Shown one piece after another: positions 29,945 through 40,277 of a stretch of DNA of 64,000 bases. Position 1 is the stretch's first letter, and every line of letters begins with the position of its first letter. The stretch spans positions 1,612,001-1,676,000 of the forward strand of contig NC_050727.1 in assembly GCF_014133895.1 (NCBI RefSeq). The letters are read 5' to 3'. The notes under the pieces are model-generated. The model was not told where the DNA came from, did no database searches, and saw only the letters and a list, made by a program, of their open reading frames with translations. Origin of the DNA: Torulaspora globosa. Lineage: Eukaryota > Ascomycota > Saccharomycetes > Saccharomycetales > Saccharomycetaceae. The position numbers were made by a program, and so were the translations under genes.

Positions 29945-31330
29945 ATGGGTCGTACGCAGTCGTTTATCCACTTGAAGCCAGCCAACGTCGCGGCGAGAGC
30001 AGCGCTGGCGGACAAGTCGCTAATGCTGAGAGTTCACCTCAGGAAGTTTCCTAGTGTGATCGGTCACAGCTCGAATCGGATCAGCAGACGGTATAACGAG
30101 GACACGTACTCGATCAACATGTTGAAACTGCCCTCTTTGGCGGAGGAGATGGCGCTGGCGAGACAGGAAGGGCTGATCGGCGAGTGGAAAAAGTCAGTTC
30201 TGAACATCTCGATCTTCGATGGCCACGGTGGCGAGGGCAGAGTGTCAAGGCTGCTTGCTGACAATCTGCATCAGGCGATCGTAGAAGCGGCGCCGTCACA
30301 GGAGCGCCTGTTCGAGCTGTTGCGGCAGTACAGAGAGCTGATCGGAGGAGAGTACTGGGAAAAGGTGTACGAGAACCGGGAAGCGTTTTACCAGAAGTTC
30401 ATCAGGAATTGCAACACTAAGCAGGAGCAGGTTCTCTACAAATCCGGGAACTCGGGACCCAGGATGATCTTCGACAAATGGGGCAACGTCATCGATAAGA
30501 GGAGCTTGTTGCACGAGCACGAGCGACTGCGACTGTATTATTCGTATCTTAAGTTTGATCTGGAGTGCTGCTGCGGGTACAGCGAAAGGGAATTGCCTCT
30601 AGAGACCAGGCTGAAGAAGTTTCCGGGCGGCTCTACAGCCTCTTCGGTATTCGTTTCACCCTACGAGGAACATCTGTCCTTTGACGAGTCCTTCTTCGTT
30701 GCACCAAGCGGTCTGCTGAAACTTGTCGTGACCCAGGTCGGCGATACGAAGATTATACTGTGCGACCAGAATGGGATAGCTCACAGCCTAACCAAAGTGC
30801 ACCACGCTTCGTCGTCAAGAGAGAGCGAGCGGATCAAGTCGAATTCCTCATTCCAGAGGGACTCGTTTGGCGACACTCGGTTTCTGAACAGCTTTGCTAA
30901 CACCAGGTCCTTCGGGGATCTGGTGGGAAAGGCGGAAGGGCTGACCAGCGAACCGGACATCTACTCCTACCTGATCGGTAGCACGCTGGATCTCCCTCAT
31001 TCGGAGCGCTCCAAGTTACAGTTTGGCGGCGACGAGTGCTTCGTCTGTCTAATCACCGACGGGGTCTCTGATGTCATGTCCGACCAGGAGCTTGCCGATC
31101 TGATAACCTCGACGGTCAACCTGCGAGGGCTGAAGGTCGCCTCGCCGCAGTTCGTCGCAGACGAAGTGATCAAATACATCATGGCTGTCGGAGACAGACA
31201 CGCAGACAACGCTACCTGCGTCATCCTGAGACTGCCTAACTGGGGAAACTGGCCTAATGTGGACCGCACTGGTGCGGCCAGGGAGGCCAAATTGCTAGAT
31301 GCCTCTCATGGCGATAGAACAGACGATTAG
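29945..31330 (+). CDS. PTC6: Ptc6, mitochondrial PP2C-type protein phosphatase
   Basis: 461 aa from the ATG at 29945 (MGRTQSFIHLKP), close to S. cerevisiae Ptc6 (442). An earlier in-frame ATG at 29786 would give 514 aa but leaves only 30 bp to the divergent MRPS12 start, so I prefer the later one. PP2C motifs: GHSSNRISRRYNEDTYS (metal-binding region), FDGHGGEGRVSRL (about 90), ITDGVSDVMSDQE (about 370) and DRHADNATCVILRL near the C-terminus. Ptc6 (Aup1) acts in mitochondria on pyruvate dehydrogenase and in mitophagy. Confidence 0.9.
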   Translation: MGRTQSFIHLKPANVAARAALADKSLMLRVHLRKFPSVIGHSSNRISRRYNEDTYSINMLKLPSLAEEMALARQEGLIGEWKKSVLNISIFDGHGGEGRVSRLLADNLHQAIVEAAPSQERLFELLRQYRELIGGEYWEKVYENREAFYQKFIRNCNTKQEQVLYKSGNSGPRMIFDKWGNVIDKRSLLHEHERLRLYYSYLKFDLECCCGYSERELPLETRLKKFPGGSTASSVFVSPYEEHLSFDESFFVAPSGLLKLVVTQVGDTKIILCDQNGIAHSLTKVHHASSSRESERIKSNSSFQRDSFGDTRFLNSFANTRSFGDLVGKAEGLTSEPDIYSYLIGSTLDLPHSERSKLQFGGDECFVCLITDGVSDVMSDQELADLITSTVNLRGLKVASPQFVADEVIKYIMAVGDRHADNATCVILRLPNWGNWPNVDRTGAAREAKLLDASHGDRTDD

Positions 31331-31417
31331 CTTTCATAAAAATTCATTCATAAATACACATATAGACCAAATAGACGCGAACCGCAGGATATATATACAA
31401 GGAACGACCGCCACACA

Positions 31418-31693
31418 TCATTTGTTCTTCGTTTGAGTATAACTGAATCTCTTTCTCGTGGGGACAAACTCGCCCAGTTTTCTGCCAACCATATCTTCTA
31501 CAACTTCAAACGCCACGTACTCCTTACCATTGTGCACTTGGAACTTCAGTCCTACAAACTGAGGAAGTATCGTTGCAGCTCTGGCGTTCGTTCTGATAGG
31601 CGTTCCTTTAGCCATTGCCTCTTTGATCGGTAGTGGTACAATGTGAGGTCCCTTCCAAGCCGAACGGGAAAGTAAAGCAGCAGTCTGGAACAT
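31418..31693 (-). CDS. RSM19: Rsm19, mitochondrial ribosomal protein uS19m
   Basis: Start set at the ATG at 31693 ([16 protein letters not shown]), giving 91 aa, identical in length to S. cerevisiae Rsm19 and aligning from the first residue. An upstream in-frame ATG at 31756 would add 21 residues not expected in the family. S19 motifs: [33 protein letters not shown] core, [12 protein letters not shown] and HKLGEF-like [18 protein letters not shown]. It is divergent from DBP6 and follows PTC6 tail-to-tail. Confidence 0.94.
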   Translation of the reverse strand: MFQTAALLSRSAWKGPHIVPLPIKEAMAKGTPIRTNARAATILPQFVGLKFQVHNGKEYVAFEVVEDMVGRKLGEFVPTRKRFSYTQTKNK

Positions 31694-31762
31694 TGTAGAG
31701 CCAATAATGCGAGCGATTGAAGCCTCGTAACCGCGGTATAGCTTGGTATCTTTCAACTTTGT

Positions 31763-31830
31763 AATTTTTCACTATGAGATGGACATAGCGTAAAAAAAGT
31801 CTATTAAGTACTCGAACTTGATGCGATGAG
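31763..31830 (+). promoter_or_regulatory. PAC site and RRPE-like run upstream of DBP6
   Basis: GCGATGAG at 31823-31830 is a PAC core about 50 bp before the DBP6 ATG. AATTTTTCA at 31763-31771 is a partial RRPE. Both fit the ribosome-biogenesis role of DBP6. Confidence 0.6.
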
Positions 31831-31877
31831 CAAGTCTTTAAAGGCAGTGAATCGCACAACGAGGCACCCTAGAGCCA

Positions 31878-33761
31878 ATGTTTGCTGTCAGATTTGATCC
31901 TAATAACATTGTGCAAGAGGCTGTGGCGGGTGAGGAAAGTTCGAGCCGACCAGTGAAGAGGGCCAGGGACTTAGATGACGAGGGAAGCAATAGCAGCGAT
32001 GATGAGGAGGAAGACGTAACTGAGATACCTGAGAAAGATGAAAACGGAACGCCGGAAGCTGAGGATTCGACATCTAGCAATGTGGCAGATGGCGAAGGCG
32101 ACATTGATATGGAGGAAACCCATGAGCTTCCTAAGAAACATTCATCGATTATATCGAGGTTCAAGCAAACCATATCTTTGCAGGACCAGATTTCGCCCAA
32201 AGATATGGTAGACAATCAAGAAATAGCTCAAGAGCATGTATCTGGAAATGCGTTAGAGCAGATTCCACAACCTGCCATAGTGAAAGACCGCTTGTCTAAG
32301 CAAGCTGCGAGCGAGCACAAGTCGGTTGCCTGGCTAAATACAACCAAAATTCATTACGACAACTCAATGATTAAGCCTTTTTCGGATTTCTCGAATCATC
32401 TACATCCAAGGCTGCTGCAAAACATCCAGAAGCACTTTTCCTCAGAATCTTTCCCAATTCAAACAGCTTTGCTCGAAAACGTGTTGCCGGTCATAAACTT
32501 CTCACTGGAAGCCACCAGGAAACATCTGACAAGACGAGTCGGAGATGTCCTGGTCAACGCATCTACTGGGTCTGGTAAGACTCTCGCGTACTCCATACCA
32601 ATTGCGCAGCTGCTTTTCAAGAGGACAGTCAACAGACTCAGAGTACTCATTGTAGTGCCCACAAAGTTACTGATCAATCAAGTGTACGACACAATAAGCA
32701 AACTATCTCAAGGCAGCGGGCTGATCGTAAGTATATCAAAACTCGAGAATTCTGTCAGGGAAGAGCACAAGAAATTTCTTCAATCGGAGCCCGACATTCT
32801 GATCAGCACTCCCGGCAGGCTAGTGGACCACCTGCAGATGCAGTCCATAAGCATGCGGAATCTTCAAGTGCTCATATTGGATGAAGCGGACCACCTTTTG
32901 AATCAATCGTTCCAAAACTGGTGTCCAGAGCTAATGCAGAGGATCGCCACCGATAAACAGGATGAACGCCCAGGAAATGTTATAAAGATGGTTTTCAGTG
33001 CAACGCTAACCACAAACACAGAAAAACTGCATGGATTGAACCTGCATAACTCGAAACTGTTCCTCATGGACTCTGTCAAATTATACAACCTGCCAGCAAA
33101 ACTGCAAGAATTCCTGATCAGAATACCCACCGCGAAGAGCTCCTACAAGCCGTTGATCCTATTGCATCTTTTGGACTTCTTGAAGAAGTCTAAAATCTTA
33201 GTTTTTGTTAAGTCTAACGAGGCCTCCATGCGGTTAGCATGTCTGCTGAATATCATGATAGGGAAAGGTTTAGGTCAGCAGCATGCCATTCAAACAATTA
33301 ATTCTAACAGCAGCAAAGCAGAGAATAAAAGGCTTGTCGCTGAGTTTGCTAGGGCGCACTGCAGGCTCCAAAATAGGATCCTAATTACCACTGATTTAAT
33401 GTCTAGAGGTATCGACATCAACGACATCTCAGACGTAATCAACTACGACCCACCCATATCATCCCAACAGTACGTTCATCGTTGTGGGAGAACGGCCAGA
33501 GCTCATTCGGACGGTAATGCTTACAACTTCCTGGTAGGAAAAGGTGAGAAAGATTTCTGGGAGCATCATATTGATGAAGATCTAAGTCGAGACGTAACTG
33601 CACCTGCACCAAAAGATTGGAATGAAGGTCCAGCGCCCTCGGAAAGCACCGAGGATAATGGGAAGGCGTTGATTTCGATCTCCGACGAAGAGGAACAAAC
33701 CTACAAGGAATCTCTGGTAGCACTTAAAGACAAAGCGACGGGCAAGTCGTCAGAAACCTGA
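31878..33761 (+). CDS. DBP6: Dbp6, DEAD-box helicase for 60S ribosome assembly
   Basis: 627 aa (629 in S. cerevisiae). The N-terminal ~110 residues are acidic (runs of Asp/Glu/Ser). Helicase motifs: ASTGSGKT (about 227), TPGRLVDHL, LDEADHL (about 334), FSATLT (about 372), LITTDLMSRGIDI and HRCGRTARA (about 533). Dbp6 works in the nucleolus with Dbp9, Npa1, Npa2, Nop8 and Rsa3 in early pre-60S particles. Motif II is DEAD as in the subfamily. Tail: a 9-bp perfect hairpin lies about 65 bp past the stop. Confidence 0.96.
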   Translation: MFAVRFDPNNIVQEAVAGEESSSRPVKRARDLDDEGSNSSDDEEEDVTEIPEKDENGTPEAEDSTSSNVADGEGDIDMEETHELPKKHSSIISRFKQTISLQDQISPKDMVDNQEIAQEHVSGNALEQIPQPAIVKDRLSKQAASEHKSVAWLNTTKIHYDNSMIKPFSDFSNHLHPRLLQNIQKHFSSESFPIQTALLENVLPVINFSLEATRKHLTRRVGDVLVNASTGSGKTLAYSIPIAQLLFKRTVNRLRVLIVVPTKLLINQVYDTISKLSQGSGLIVSISKLENSVREEHKKFLQSEPDILISTPGRLVDHLQMQSISMRNLQVLILDEADHLLNQSFQNWCPELMQRIATDKQDERPGNVIKMVFSATLTTNTEKLHGLNLHNSKLFLMDSVKLYNLPAKLQEFLIRIPTAKSSYKPLILLHLLDFLKKSKILVFVKSNEASMRLACLLNIMIGKGLGQQHAIQTINSNSSKAENKRLVAEFARAHCRLQNRILITTDLMSRGIDINDISDVINYDPPISSQQYVHRCGRTARAHSDGNAYNFLVGKGEKDFWEHHIDEDLSRDVTAPAPKDWNEGPAPSESTEDNGKALISISDEEEQTYKESLVALKDKATGKSSET

Positions 33762-33826
33762 GAACTTGCGAAACGTTTTTGCAAGAGACTAATTTAATTC
33801 ACAGGCTTAGTAGTAGTAATATGAAT

Positions 33827-33849
33827 AATGCCCAACAATTTTGGGCATT
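33827..33849. repeat. 9-bp perfect hairpin downstream of DBP6
   Basis: AATGCCCAA (33827-33835) pairs with TTGGGCATT (33841-33849) around a 5-nt loop, and a T-rich run follows. It lies in the DBP6-SRB8 intergenic region. It resembles a bacterial terminator in shape, but yeast Pol II does not use these, so the role is unknown. Confidence 0.5.
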
Positions 33850-34016
33850 TATCTTTTTTAGTTTCTTTCAGTTCTTGTATTTACTGTCACCTCGAGTTTT
33901 CGGATCAACTTATATGTGAAGTTAGCCTACGCATAAGTGAATTCAGGCCTATTAGCACAATAGGAGTGATCCAATTTTGTTTAAAGCAGTGAACGCTTAC
34001 GTTGCCCTGGCTGGCA

Positions 34017-37000
34017 ATGAGCCCCAGCAAGTATATTTTAACTCCACCGGATGATCTGCATCCTTATGTGCAGCCAAGTGAGGACCAGCTACGCCCAGAG
34101 TACCCAGATTTCGAACCTTGGGAACATAAAAAGGAGGAGGACCAGATCCTGTTGAATTTTGTCGCCAAAGGTTACTATTCCACCTCTAAAGTGAACTTTG
34201 AAAGCATATCAGCACGCTCGTCACTGCCTGAATCACTGCCAAAACTGTCAGATCGACTGGCAGATCAGTTCTCCCGAGTATTACGCATACGAGAGCAGGA
34301 AATTAATCGAATTCCAGCTACCAATGGCGGTTCTCATGCCCCTTTTAGCGATTTAAGTGGACCAGGCTTTCAACTGCCGAGTCGAGTTACTTTGACCGAA
34401 CATCGTCGGGAGATTTGGTTACAAGAGTTAAGCTCACCATACGTTTCACTGCCTAAACTGTCTATGCATATCCCACATGGCTTGAAACGACGCCAGATAC
34501 TGGAGCAATGCTGTGCGAAACAAATACCTTTGAAGAGAGCCATATGGCTAATCAAATGCTGCTACTCCATGGAGTGGAAAGTGAGAAATTCCAAACAGAG
34601 ACTAACGGAAAAGGCATCGGATGTAGATTTGCAATTAACCAAAGAATGGACTGATAATTTCGTTTACATATTGGAAAAGCTTATTTTTGAAATGGTGCAG
34701 TACGATAATGATCCACTGCAATTAAAACGTTGGAAAAGCGAAGTAGGGTACTTTTTGAAACTCCTTGGAAATTGCTATACCCTTCGTCTCATAGACAAGG
34801 AAACGTTTCATCACTGGTTAGTTGAATTTGGTGCCAAAGTCAGAAACCTAGAGTTTCTTCCTCTGACGCTGCATATCCTAACAATATTTTGGGATGATAT
34901 ATGTCAGCCCACAGAAGACGTTAGAACGGCACCTCAGGGAGTCTTTCTTGTCTCTAAAGTCGCTGAAATGCTTTTGAATAAATACCATTCTATTTCCCAC
35001 AGCAAATCAATGATAAATGATGAAAAATACATCATCAATGATATCAAGAAGAACGGAATGATCAAGAACTCACTTAAATCCATCATCAGCTTGCTTATTC
35101 GCAAGCTCTTCCAGAGCAGCTCTCTGGAAGCATTTATTTTCCCTAATCCAAGTTGGGATATTTATAAACCAATTCTGGAGGAAGTAATCGGTACTATTTC
35201 ATCAAACGAGAATTCTGATGTTGCCATCGAGGTTCGCAAAAAGCTGGAGCTTATCAGTTACCGAAATGAATCATTAGCACTGAAAAATACTGGCCCCGCA
35301 AAACCTGCAGGCCGTGGTGAACAATTAGAAGATATATACAACAGTGGATCCATTTTGAAATTAAACGCTGTTGATGTTGAGCTAACTCAAAGATTGGACG
35401 ATAATCCGGTGGACTTTGATTGGACATCTTACCTAGAAAAGAATATGTTAAATGTCACCGAGATTCGGCAACTCGTTTTGTGGGCGATACACCCATCGAG
35501 AGCGACGCATTACGAAGCCAATCAACTTGTAGCCAAAATAATACTCCTTAAAGTTAACACTGTCGATGTGTTCCAGGAGTATGCTATTGAGGACATCATT
35601 TGGTCGCTAGTATTCCAATTGGCAAAGCTAACAGATCAAGAAAGGTCCATGACCATCGACCTTTCTTCGCTCTATCGCTTACTAAATTTGCTGATAACTT
35701 ATGGAATTTTAAAGGTCCCAACATACATCAGAAAGCTCATAAGCTCCGGTATTCTATATCTACCAGAGTCTAATGATAAGTTCATGCATTGCAATGTGCT
35801 AATAAACCTGAAGATATCTCCCCTGATGAAGAATCAGTACAATCTGGTACTGAGAAACGTTATGGAATATGATGCCACCTTTTTCCTCGAGTACAACTTT
35901 GACCAATTGGTGCAAAAGACAGAAGAATTTAAAGAAGTCATATTAAACAAAAATGATGCGACAAAAACTGACTTTCCACTAAGCATTAAAATTATGACTG
36001 CGGAGTGGTACTTGAACGCATTGTGCTCCGGAAATCCCTCTGCGGTTGATAAAGTGACGTTAGTCAGAAACTTCCAAGTATTTTGCTTCCACTTAGATGC
36101 ATTTCACTACTTTTACAAATGGATTGAGTTTGTTGTTTATCACCAATTGCTTAGCAACATTGAAGCTTTAGAAGCTTTGATGGATATTCTGCTTTGCTAC
36201 GGAAAGCTATTCTCTCAATTTATCAATGATCATATTCTGTTCACGAAGACATTCATTTTCATGTACACAAAGGTTCTCAAAATCAAAGATGGTAATTCTT
36301 ATGCTGTAACTTCGCTCATGCCTTTCTGGAGGTTCTTCATGAAGAACTTCTCCGTGGCTTTGAATATTGACGAAGACTTGAGTAGCGAATTCTCAGCTGT
36401 ATGTGAGGAAGAGAAAACCAAAGGTGAAAAGTTCAGCAAAAGCAAGCAACAAGCACTAGATTTGTATCAAGCATTCAGCGCAACTGGCTCGAAGACGGCG
36501 ACTTGGAGCTTTCCAGAAATTTTCCAAACAAGCTTGCGAGGCTTCTTGATAACCAAAAATAAACCAATTGATCAAAAGCGTTATAGATATGATTTGCTAT
36601 TATTAATGAATGCTGGAGTGAAAGACTACAACAAATTCATGGCAATATATTTGAAAAAACGAAACTTCGAACAAGCAGATCTCATTTGCTTAGTTTCTGC
36701 TAAGCTTCTCAGTTTCGAACAAATTCACAACGTCCTGGGCACAGAAATTGTTCTGAGCTTATTATCGATTGAGGCATATCAGTACGGGCTTCATTTCGAA
36801 TATCACAAAGAGCAATTTATCAGAAGTAACTTCAAAACAGTTTTAGCGGCTTGTCAAACAAACTTATCTGAACATTACACACTTTTGCTCAATCTTCTTT
36901 TGAAATTTGGTACCGACTCTAAAGTAGCATCAATATCGAATAAAGCGATCGTTATGATGTTAAGCAACAATCCCAGCAGTGCCAATCACATCATGGAAGA

Positions 37001-38021
37001 CCTTCTATTTCATGGCCCTAACAGGACAGACAGCAATGATGATAGCACTCTTGAGGAGCACCACGGTTCAGAAATATACGAAATGCTTAACTTTACTAAT
37101 CTATGGATATTTCAAGCATACACTAGCTACCAAGTTGAAGTTATCAGCAGCACCGATGCAACCCAGTTGGAGTCTTTTCTGTTTGACATAATAGATAGAT
37201 CAGGCTCTAACTGTCTTTGTGCCAATATATTTGACAAGATAGCGAGTGCTAACACCATGCTTTCAATCATAAACATATTTGAGCGCGATTTCTTCCAAAA
37301 GTGTTTACTTAACCAACATCCAAATGACACTTACTCGAATATTGTGATTGAAATCATAACATCGCTATCGCAGAAATTCCATAATGAAGTCAAAATATCC
37401 GGTGAAAACTTCGAACTTTTACAGAAGGTTCTTGACCTTTACTCAGAGTTCGACGAAGAGTCGTTGAAACCTCACGAGTTTCAATTCGAAATCACGTTAA
37501 AATTATTAACGATTCATCAAGCATCCGTTTTCCATCAAGTAATGTTATCCATGCAAAACCGAAACATCACTCAGGCGGACAGGCTGATAAACAGACTTTT
37601 TACATTATTTGATGAGATAATTACCGACTTGAGATTGAAGCTGATGTTGTATGAGATTTTGAATTCTTTAAAATCTTACTGCATCTACATTTCGACCACT
37701 TCAACAGGTTTCGAAACACCAAAACGACTGTTAAGCTTGCCGCCATTTCAAATATCATCATTTACCAAAAATGGTTCTGCCAAATTAGAGGACAACAAAG
37801 AGTTAAAGCTTGGTCTGGTAATGGCCAAACCCGCACCCGAGGATGAAAGTAATCGATGGTTCATTTTTGATAAAGATGCAAATGAATACTCTTGCAAACT
37901 GCGAAATAAGCCATATCACCTAATCGCGAACTTTCAAACAGAGAGCACAAGTTGTTTTAACAACTCATGTCTTAATTTGAGTTTATTTAACACCTGCTTT
38001 GAGAAGAAAAATCCAAGCTAG
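34017..38021 (+). CDS. SRB8: Srb8 (Med12), Mediator kinase-module subunit
   Basis: 1334 aa from the ATG at 34017 (MSPSKYILTPPDDLHPYV); S. cerevisiae Srb8 is 1427. The open frame runs five codons further upstream to a TTG only. The conserved Med12 N-terminal region is present: YPDFEPWEHKKEEDQILLNFVAKGYY (about 30-55) and, around residues 130-185, LPKLSMHIPHGLKRRQILEQC and IPLKRAIWLIKCCYSMEW. The remainder is long, helical and poorly conserved. Srb8 activates the Cdk8 (Srb10) - cyclin C (Srb11) module with Srb9. The gene is AT-richer than its neighbours, as is common for large diverged proteins. Confidence 0.94.
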   Translation: MSPSKYILTPPDDLHPYVQPSEDQLRPEYPDFEPWEHKKEEDQILLNFVAKGYYSTSKVNFESISARSSLPESLPKLSDRLADQFSRVLRIREQEINRIPATNGGSHAPFSDLSGPGFQLPSRVTLTEHRREIWLQELSSPYVSLPKLSMHIPHGLKRRQILEQCCAKQIPLKRAIWLIKCCYSMEWKVRNSKQRLTEKASDVDLQLTKEWTDNFVYILEKLIFEMVQYDNDPLQLKRWKSEVGYFLKLLGNCYTLRLIDKETFHHWLVEFGAKVRNLEFLPLTLHILTIFWDDICQPTEDVRTAPQGVFLVSKVAEMLLNKYHSISHSKSMINDEKYIINDIKKNGMIKNSLKSIISLLIRKLFQSSSLEAFIFPNPSWDIYKPILEEVIGTISSNENSDVAIEVRKKLELISYRNESLALKNTGPAKPAGRGEQLEDIYNSGSILKLNAVDVELTQRLDDNPVDFDWTSYLEKNMLNVTEIRQLVLWAIHPSRATHYEANQLVAKIILLKVNTVDVFQEYAIEDIIWSLVFQLAKLTDQERSMTIDLSSLYRLLNLLITYGILKVPTYIRKLISSGILYLPESNDKFMHCNVLINLKISPLMKNQYNLVLRNVMEYDATFFLEYNFDQLVQKTEEFKEVILNKNDATKTDFPLSIKIMTAEWYLNALCSGNPSAVDKVTLVRNFQVFCFHLDAFHYFYKWIEFVVYHQLLSNIEALEALMDILLCYGKLFSQFINDHILFTKTFIFMYTKVLKIKDGNSYAVTSLMPFWRFFMKNFSVALNIDEDLSSEFSAVCEEEKTKGEKFSKSKQQALDLYQAFSATGSKTATWSFPEIFQTSLRGFLITKNKPIDQKRYRYDLLLLMNAGVKDYNKFMAIYLKKRNFEQADLICLVSAKLLSFEQIHNVLGTEIVLSLLSIEAYQYGLHFEYHKEQFIRSNFKTVLAACQTNLSEHYTLLLNLLLKFGTDSKVASISNKAIVMMLSNNPSSANHIMEDLLFHGPNRTDSNDDSTLEEHHGSEIYEMLNFTNLWIFQAYTSYQVEVISSTDATQLESFLFDIIDRSGSNCLCANIFDKIASANTMLSIINIFERDFFQKCLLNQHPNDTYSNIVIEIITSLSQKFHNEVKISGENFELLQKVLDLYSEFDEESLKPHEFQFEITLKLLTIHQASVFHQVMLSMQNRNITQADRLINRLFTLFDEIITDLRLKLMLYEILNSLKSYCIYISTTSTGFETPKRLLSLPPFQISSFTKNGSAKLEDNKELKLGLVMAKPAPEDESNRWFIFDKDANEYSCKLRNKPYHLIANFQTESTSCFNNSCLNLSLFNTCFEKKNPS

Positions 38022-38026
38022 TTAGA

Positions 38027-39739
38027 TCATACTCTATCTATTTCGATGGTTGTTTCTGAACATGGTAGCATGTCCTTTATGCATTTATCAATAGCCAAAC
38101 GTAAGTTTAACTCATCCTCATTAGATCCACCTTTCAAGTTCATTCTGAGAAGGACGATATACAGGTTGAAGCTGACCTTTGCAATGATGAGGTCTTTATC
38201 CCTCAGGTCGCACTTTGCTCTAAACTCAGGCAGCTTTTCAATCATCTCTTTGAGCTGTGACTTCAGAAGGGAGGGTTGTTGGTTCCTTCTTTTCAAAGAA
38301 CTAGCAGAAGTCTTGCCTTTCTCGGAACCACCACCACTATCAGCTGTAGCGGTCGGATTGTGCAGTAGTGATGAAGCCGGTATCGCTGTGGTAGAGAAAC
38401 CAAGGAGTAAGATAGTCGACGTCCATTCTGCAATAGTAAAGCCATGGATTAAAATGAAAATGGCAATCATTGTTGCAGCGACATAATCAGAAACGAAGTG
38501 TAGATACTCAAAAAGGTACGGATGAATCGCCAAGTACAATGTGTATGCAATGGTTATCAACGGATTTTTGGTCTTCAGCTTGGAATTCTTGTTAGCATAG
38601 AAAACTTTGAACAGAGACAAAGATGACAGCGCAAAGTTAATGAACAAGATCGAGTACCAAATTTTAGAGTCATCGCCGGCCAACTCAAGACCATGCTCCG
38701 AGTGATGAGAATGAGGAATTTGAGAGTTAATTTCTTGATGATTCTCGTTATTCCGCTGACTGGACTCCACGAATAAAACGATACACTCTTCAATCATGTG
38801 AAACACCAGATCAAGTCCGACAAAACAAAGCGACACTGCAGACGCGAAACTTGACACGACGTCGATTCTATTCAGTCCGAAAGGGAATGTGATGGTACCC
38901 GTAGTCCAAACTTCGAACTGCGAAAGATTTTCAACGAGAATAATGATGAGGGAACCAACAATATCGTAAGTAATGAAATGGGACAATGTGATGAAGTTGC
39001 TCCAAGATTTCCTGTGACCCAGTTGGAAGACAAATAGACAAGAAATAAGCTGCAGGCAAGTTATACCTAACTGAAAGTGCGCTCTTGGCCATACCAAATT
39101 TTTCACCAAATCATTCCAATCCGGGATGGGCAGCGACTTAGCGATGTTGAGAGGGATCTTGACCTCGGGTTCCTGGAAAAAGTTCATAGAGACCGACGAA
39201 TGCTTATAACGATGGCCCTTACGAAAAGAAGTACGCGAACCATTCGCTGCCGGTGTGTGGCTGAAATTGAAAGGAGCCTCCAGTTTCTTCCGGCGACTTT
39301 CTCTGGCGTCGGGCGACGCCGATCTCACCGGCGACTTGGATCTCGTGGTCGGAGGAGCCAGCTGCGGGCTTGGAACGTACTTCAACGATTGTCTTTTGGA
39401 TTCCCCACCTGTGGACGCATTACTATTTTCACCGAAGGAGAACGACGTATTATAGATTAGACTGGAACTCGAATTGTTTCCGTCCTTGCTTGAATACAGC
39501 GCCGAAGTTGGCCGACTTACTGACGGAGAAGCGAAAAACGGACGAGCTGATGATAACAAAGATGCTTCGTTATTGCCACGTACAACGGGTGTTAAGAACT
39601 CCTGGTCAGTGGAGCTAGGCGAATCTTCTTCCAAGATCGAGTTCATCACGGGAGTGCCCTGGATGGGCGATTGCGGCGTTCGTTGTTGCTGAGACAGCGG
39701 CGGCGGCGGCGGCAGTCCGTTGCCCATCACTGACGACAT
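38027..39739 (-). CDS. ZRG17: Zrg17, cation-diffusion-facilitator zinc transporter subunit
   Basis: 570 aa from the ATG at 39739 (MSSVMGNGLPPPPPLSQQQ); S. cerevisiae Zrg17 has 605. The open frame reaches further upstream only to a GTG. The N-terminal ~200 residues are Ser/Pro-rich and disordered. About six membrane segments of CDF type follow, starting around FQLGITCLQLISCLF, with WTTGTITFPFGLNRIDVVSSFASAV as the best conserved block. A His-containing loop (HSHHSEHG) lies between helices. In S. cerevisiae Zrg17 and Msc2 form a heteromeric transporter moving zinc into the ER. The stop is only a few bases from the SRB8 stop. Confidence 0.93.
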   Translation of the reverse strand: MSSVMGNGLPPPPPLSQQQRTPQSPIQGTPVMNSILEEDSPSSTDQEFLTPVVRGNNEASLLSSARPFFASPSVSRPTSALYSSKDGNNSSSSLIYNTSFSFGENSNASTGGESKRQSLKYVPSPQLAPPTTRSKSPVRSASPDARESRRKKLEAPFNFSHTPAANGSRTSFRKGHRYKHSSVSMNFFQEPEVKIPLNIAKSLPIPDWNDLVKNLVWPRAHFQLGITCLQLISCLFVFQLGHRKSWSNFITLSHFITYDIVGSLIIILVENLSQFEVWTTGTITFPFGLNRIDVVSSFASAVSLCFVGLDLVFHMIEECIVLFVESSQRNNENHQEINSQIPHSHHSEHGLELAGDDSKIWYSILFINFALSSLSLFKVFYANKNSKLKTKNPLITIAYTLYLAIHPYLFEYLHFVSDYVAATMIAIFILIHGFTIAEWTSTILLLGFSTTAIPASSLLHNPTATADSGGGSEKGKTSASSLKRRNQQPSLLKSQLKEMIEKLPEFRAKCDLRDKDLIIAKVSFNLYIVLLRMNLKGGSNEDELNLRLAIDKCIKDMLPCSETTIEIDRV

Positions 39740-40144
39740 GTATTCTGGCCAGCAGAACCCTGAATGGTCTGTTTCCACTCGTTATAGCCTACCGGTTCCG
39801 CTTTCATTCTCCGGCCAGTCAATATTTATCATTCTGATACCTCGTAGGCGTCACTCTGCACGCATTGCCGGGTAACAGCGCCCGTTCCTCGACTACAAGC
39901 GGACTGCTGGACTTAGTCTCTTTGAAGGCCGCTTGGAGGGTCTGCTGGCGGCCCTGGAGGCCCGCACTGCTGTGCTAATGCCGGGCTGATGTCTGCACCG
40001 TGAAACTCTTGGCTGGGAGACGGCGCCAGCGATATCGTCTTGCTACTCGCAGCGGTTCTTCGCAAAGCTGTCGACTTGGCCAAGAAGCGAGAGCCCAACC
40101 GAGCCATCTAGCAGCTAGTCGGAAATACACCTAGTGGATACTAG
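39740..40144. other. Unassigned sequence upstream of ZRG17
   Basis: About 400 bp with no intact gene. The first part serves as the ZRG17 promoter. From about 39.91 kb it becomes GC-rich with short protein-like frames on both strands (for example AAVLRKAVDLAKKREP on the plus strand ending at a TAG near 40111, and a 64-codon ORF 39913-40107 on the minus strand). I recognise none of them. They may be fragments like those that follow. Confidence 0.4.
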
Positions 40145-40277
40145 ATTATATTTCCATTCGAGACATGGATAATCCGGCTGAAGAACTGATAACAGTAAAG
40201 AAACCAAAAATGATTGATAGTGGATCGCCCACTTCATTCATCCGCTCGGATAAGTTGCTGAACCTGGGTACATACAA
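40145..40277 (+). pseudogene. Fragment of a Ty3/gypsy aspartic protease
   Basis: The stretch starting near ATTATATTTCCAT, with MDNPAEE at 40165, reads through IDSGSPTSFIRSD, the catalytic Asp motif, to LLNLGTY. It matches the protease of the element at 17.85-18.01 kb closely in both DNA (for example GATAGTGGATCGCC) and protein, with small deletions. It is in the opposite genomic orientation. No RT or gag is found beside it, so it is an isolated scrap. The frame stays open to 40476, but the sequence after 40277 is not retroelement-like. Confidence 0.85.

Noticed and set aside
39913..40107. 64-codon minus-strand ORF with a presequence-like N-terminus
   Set aside because: No recognisable domain, Pro/Ala-rich low complexity, and it lies in a patch of gene fragments. 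Left as unassigned sequence.
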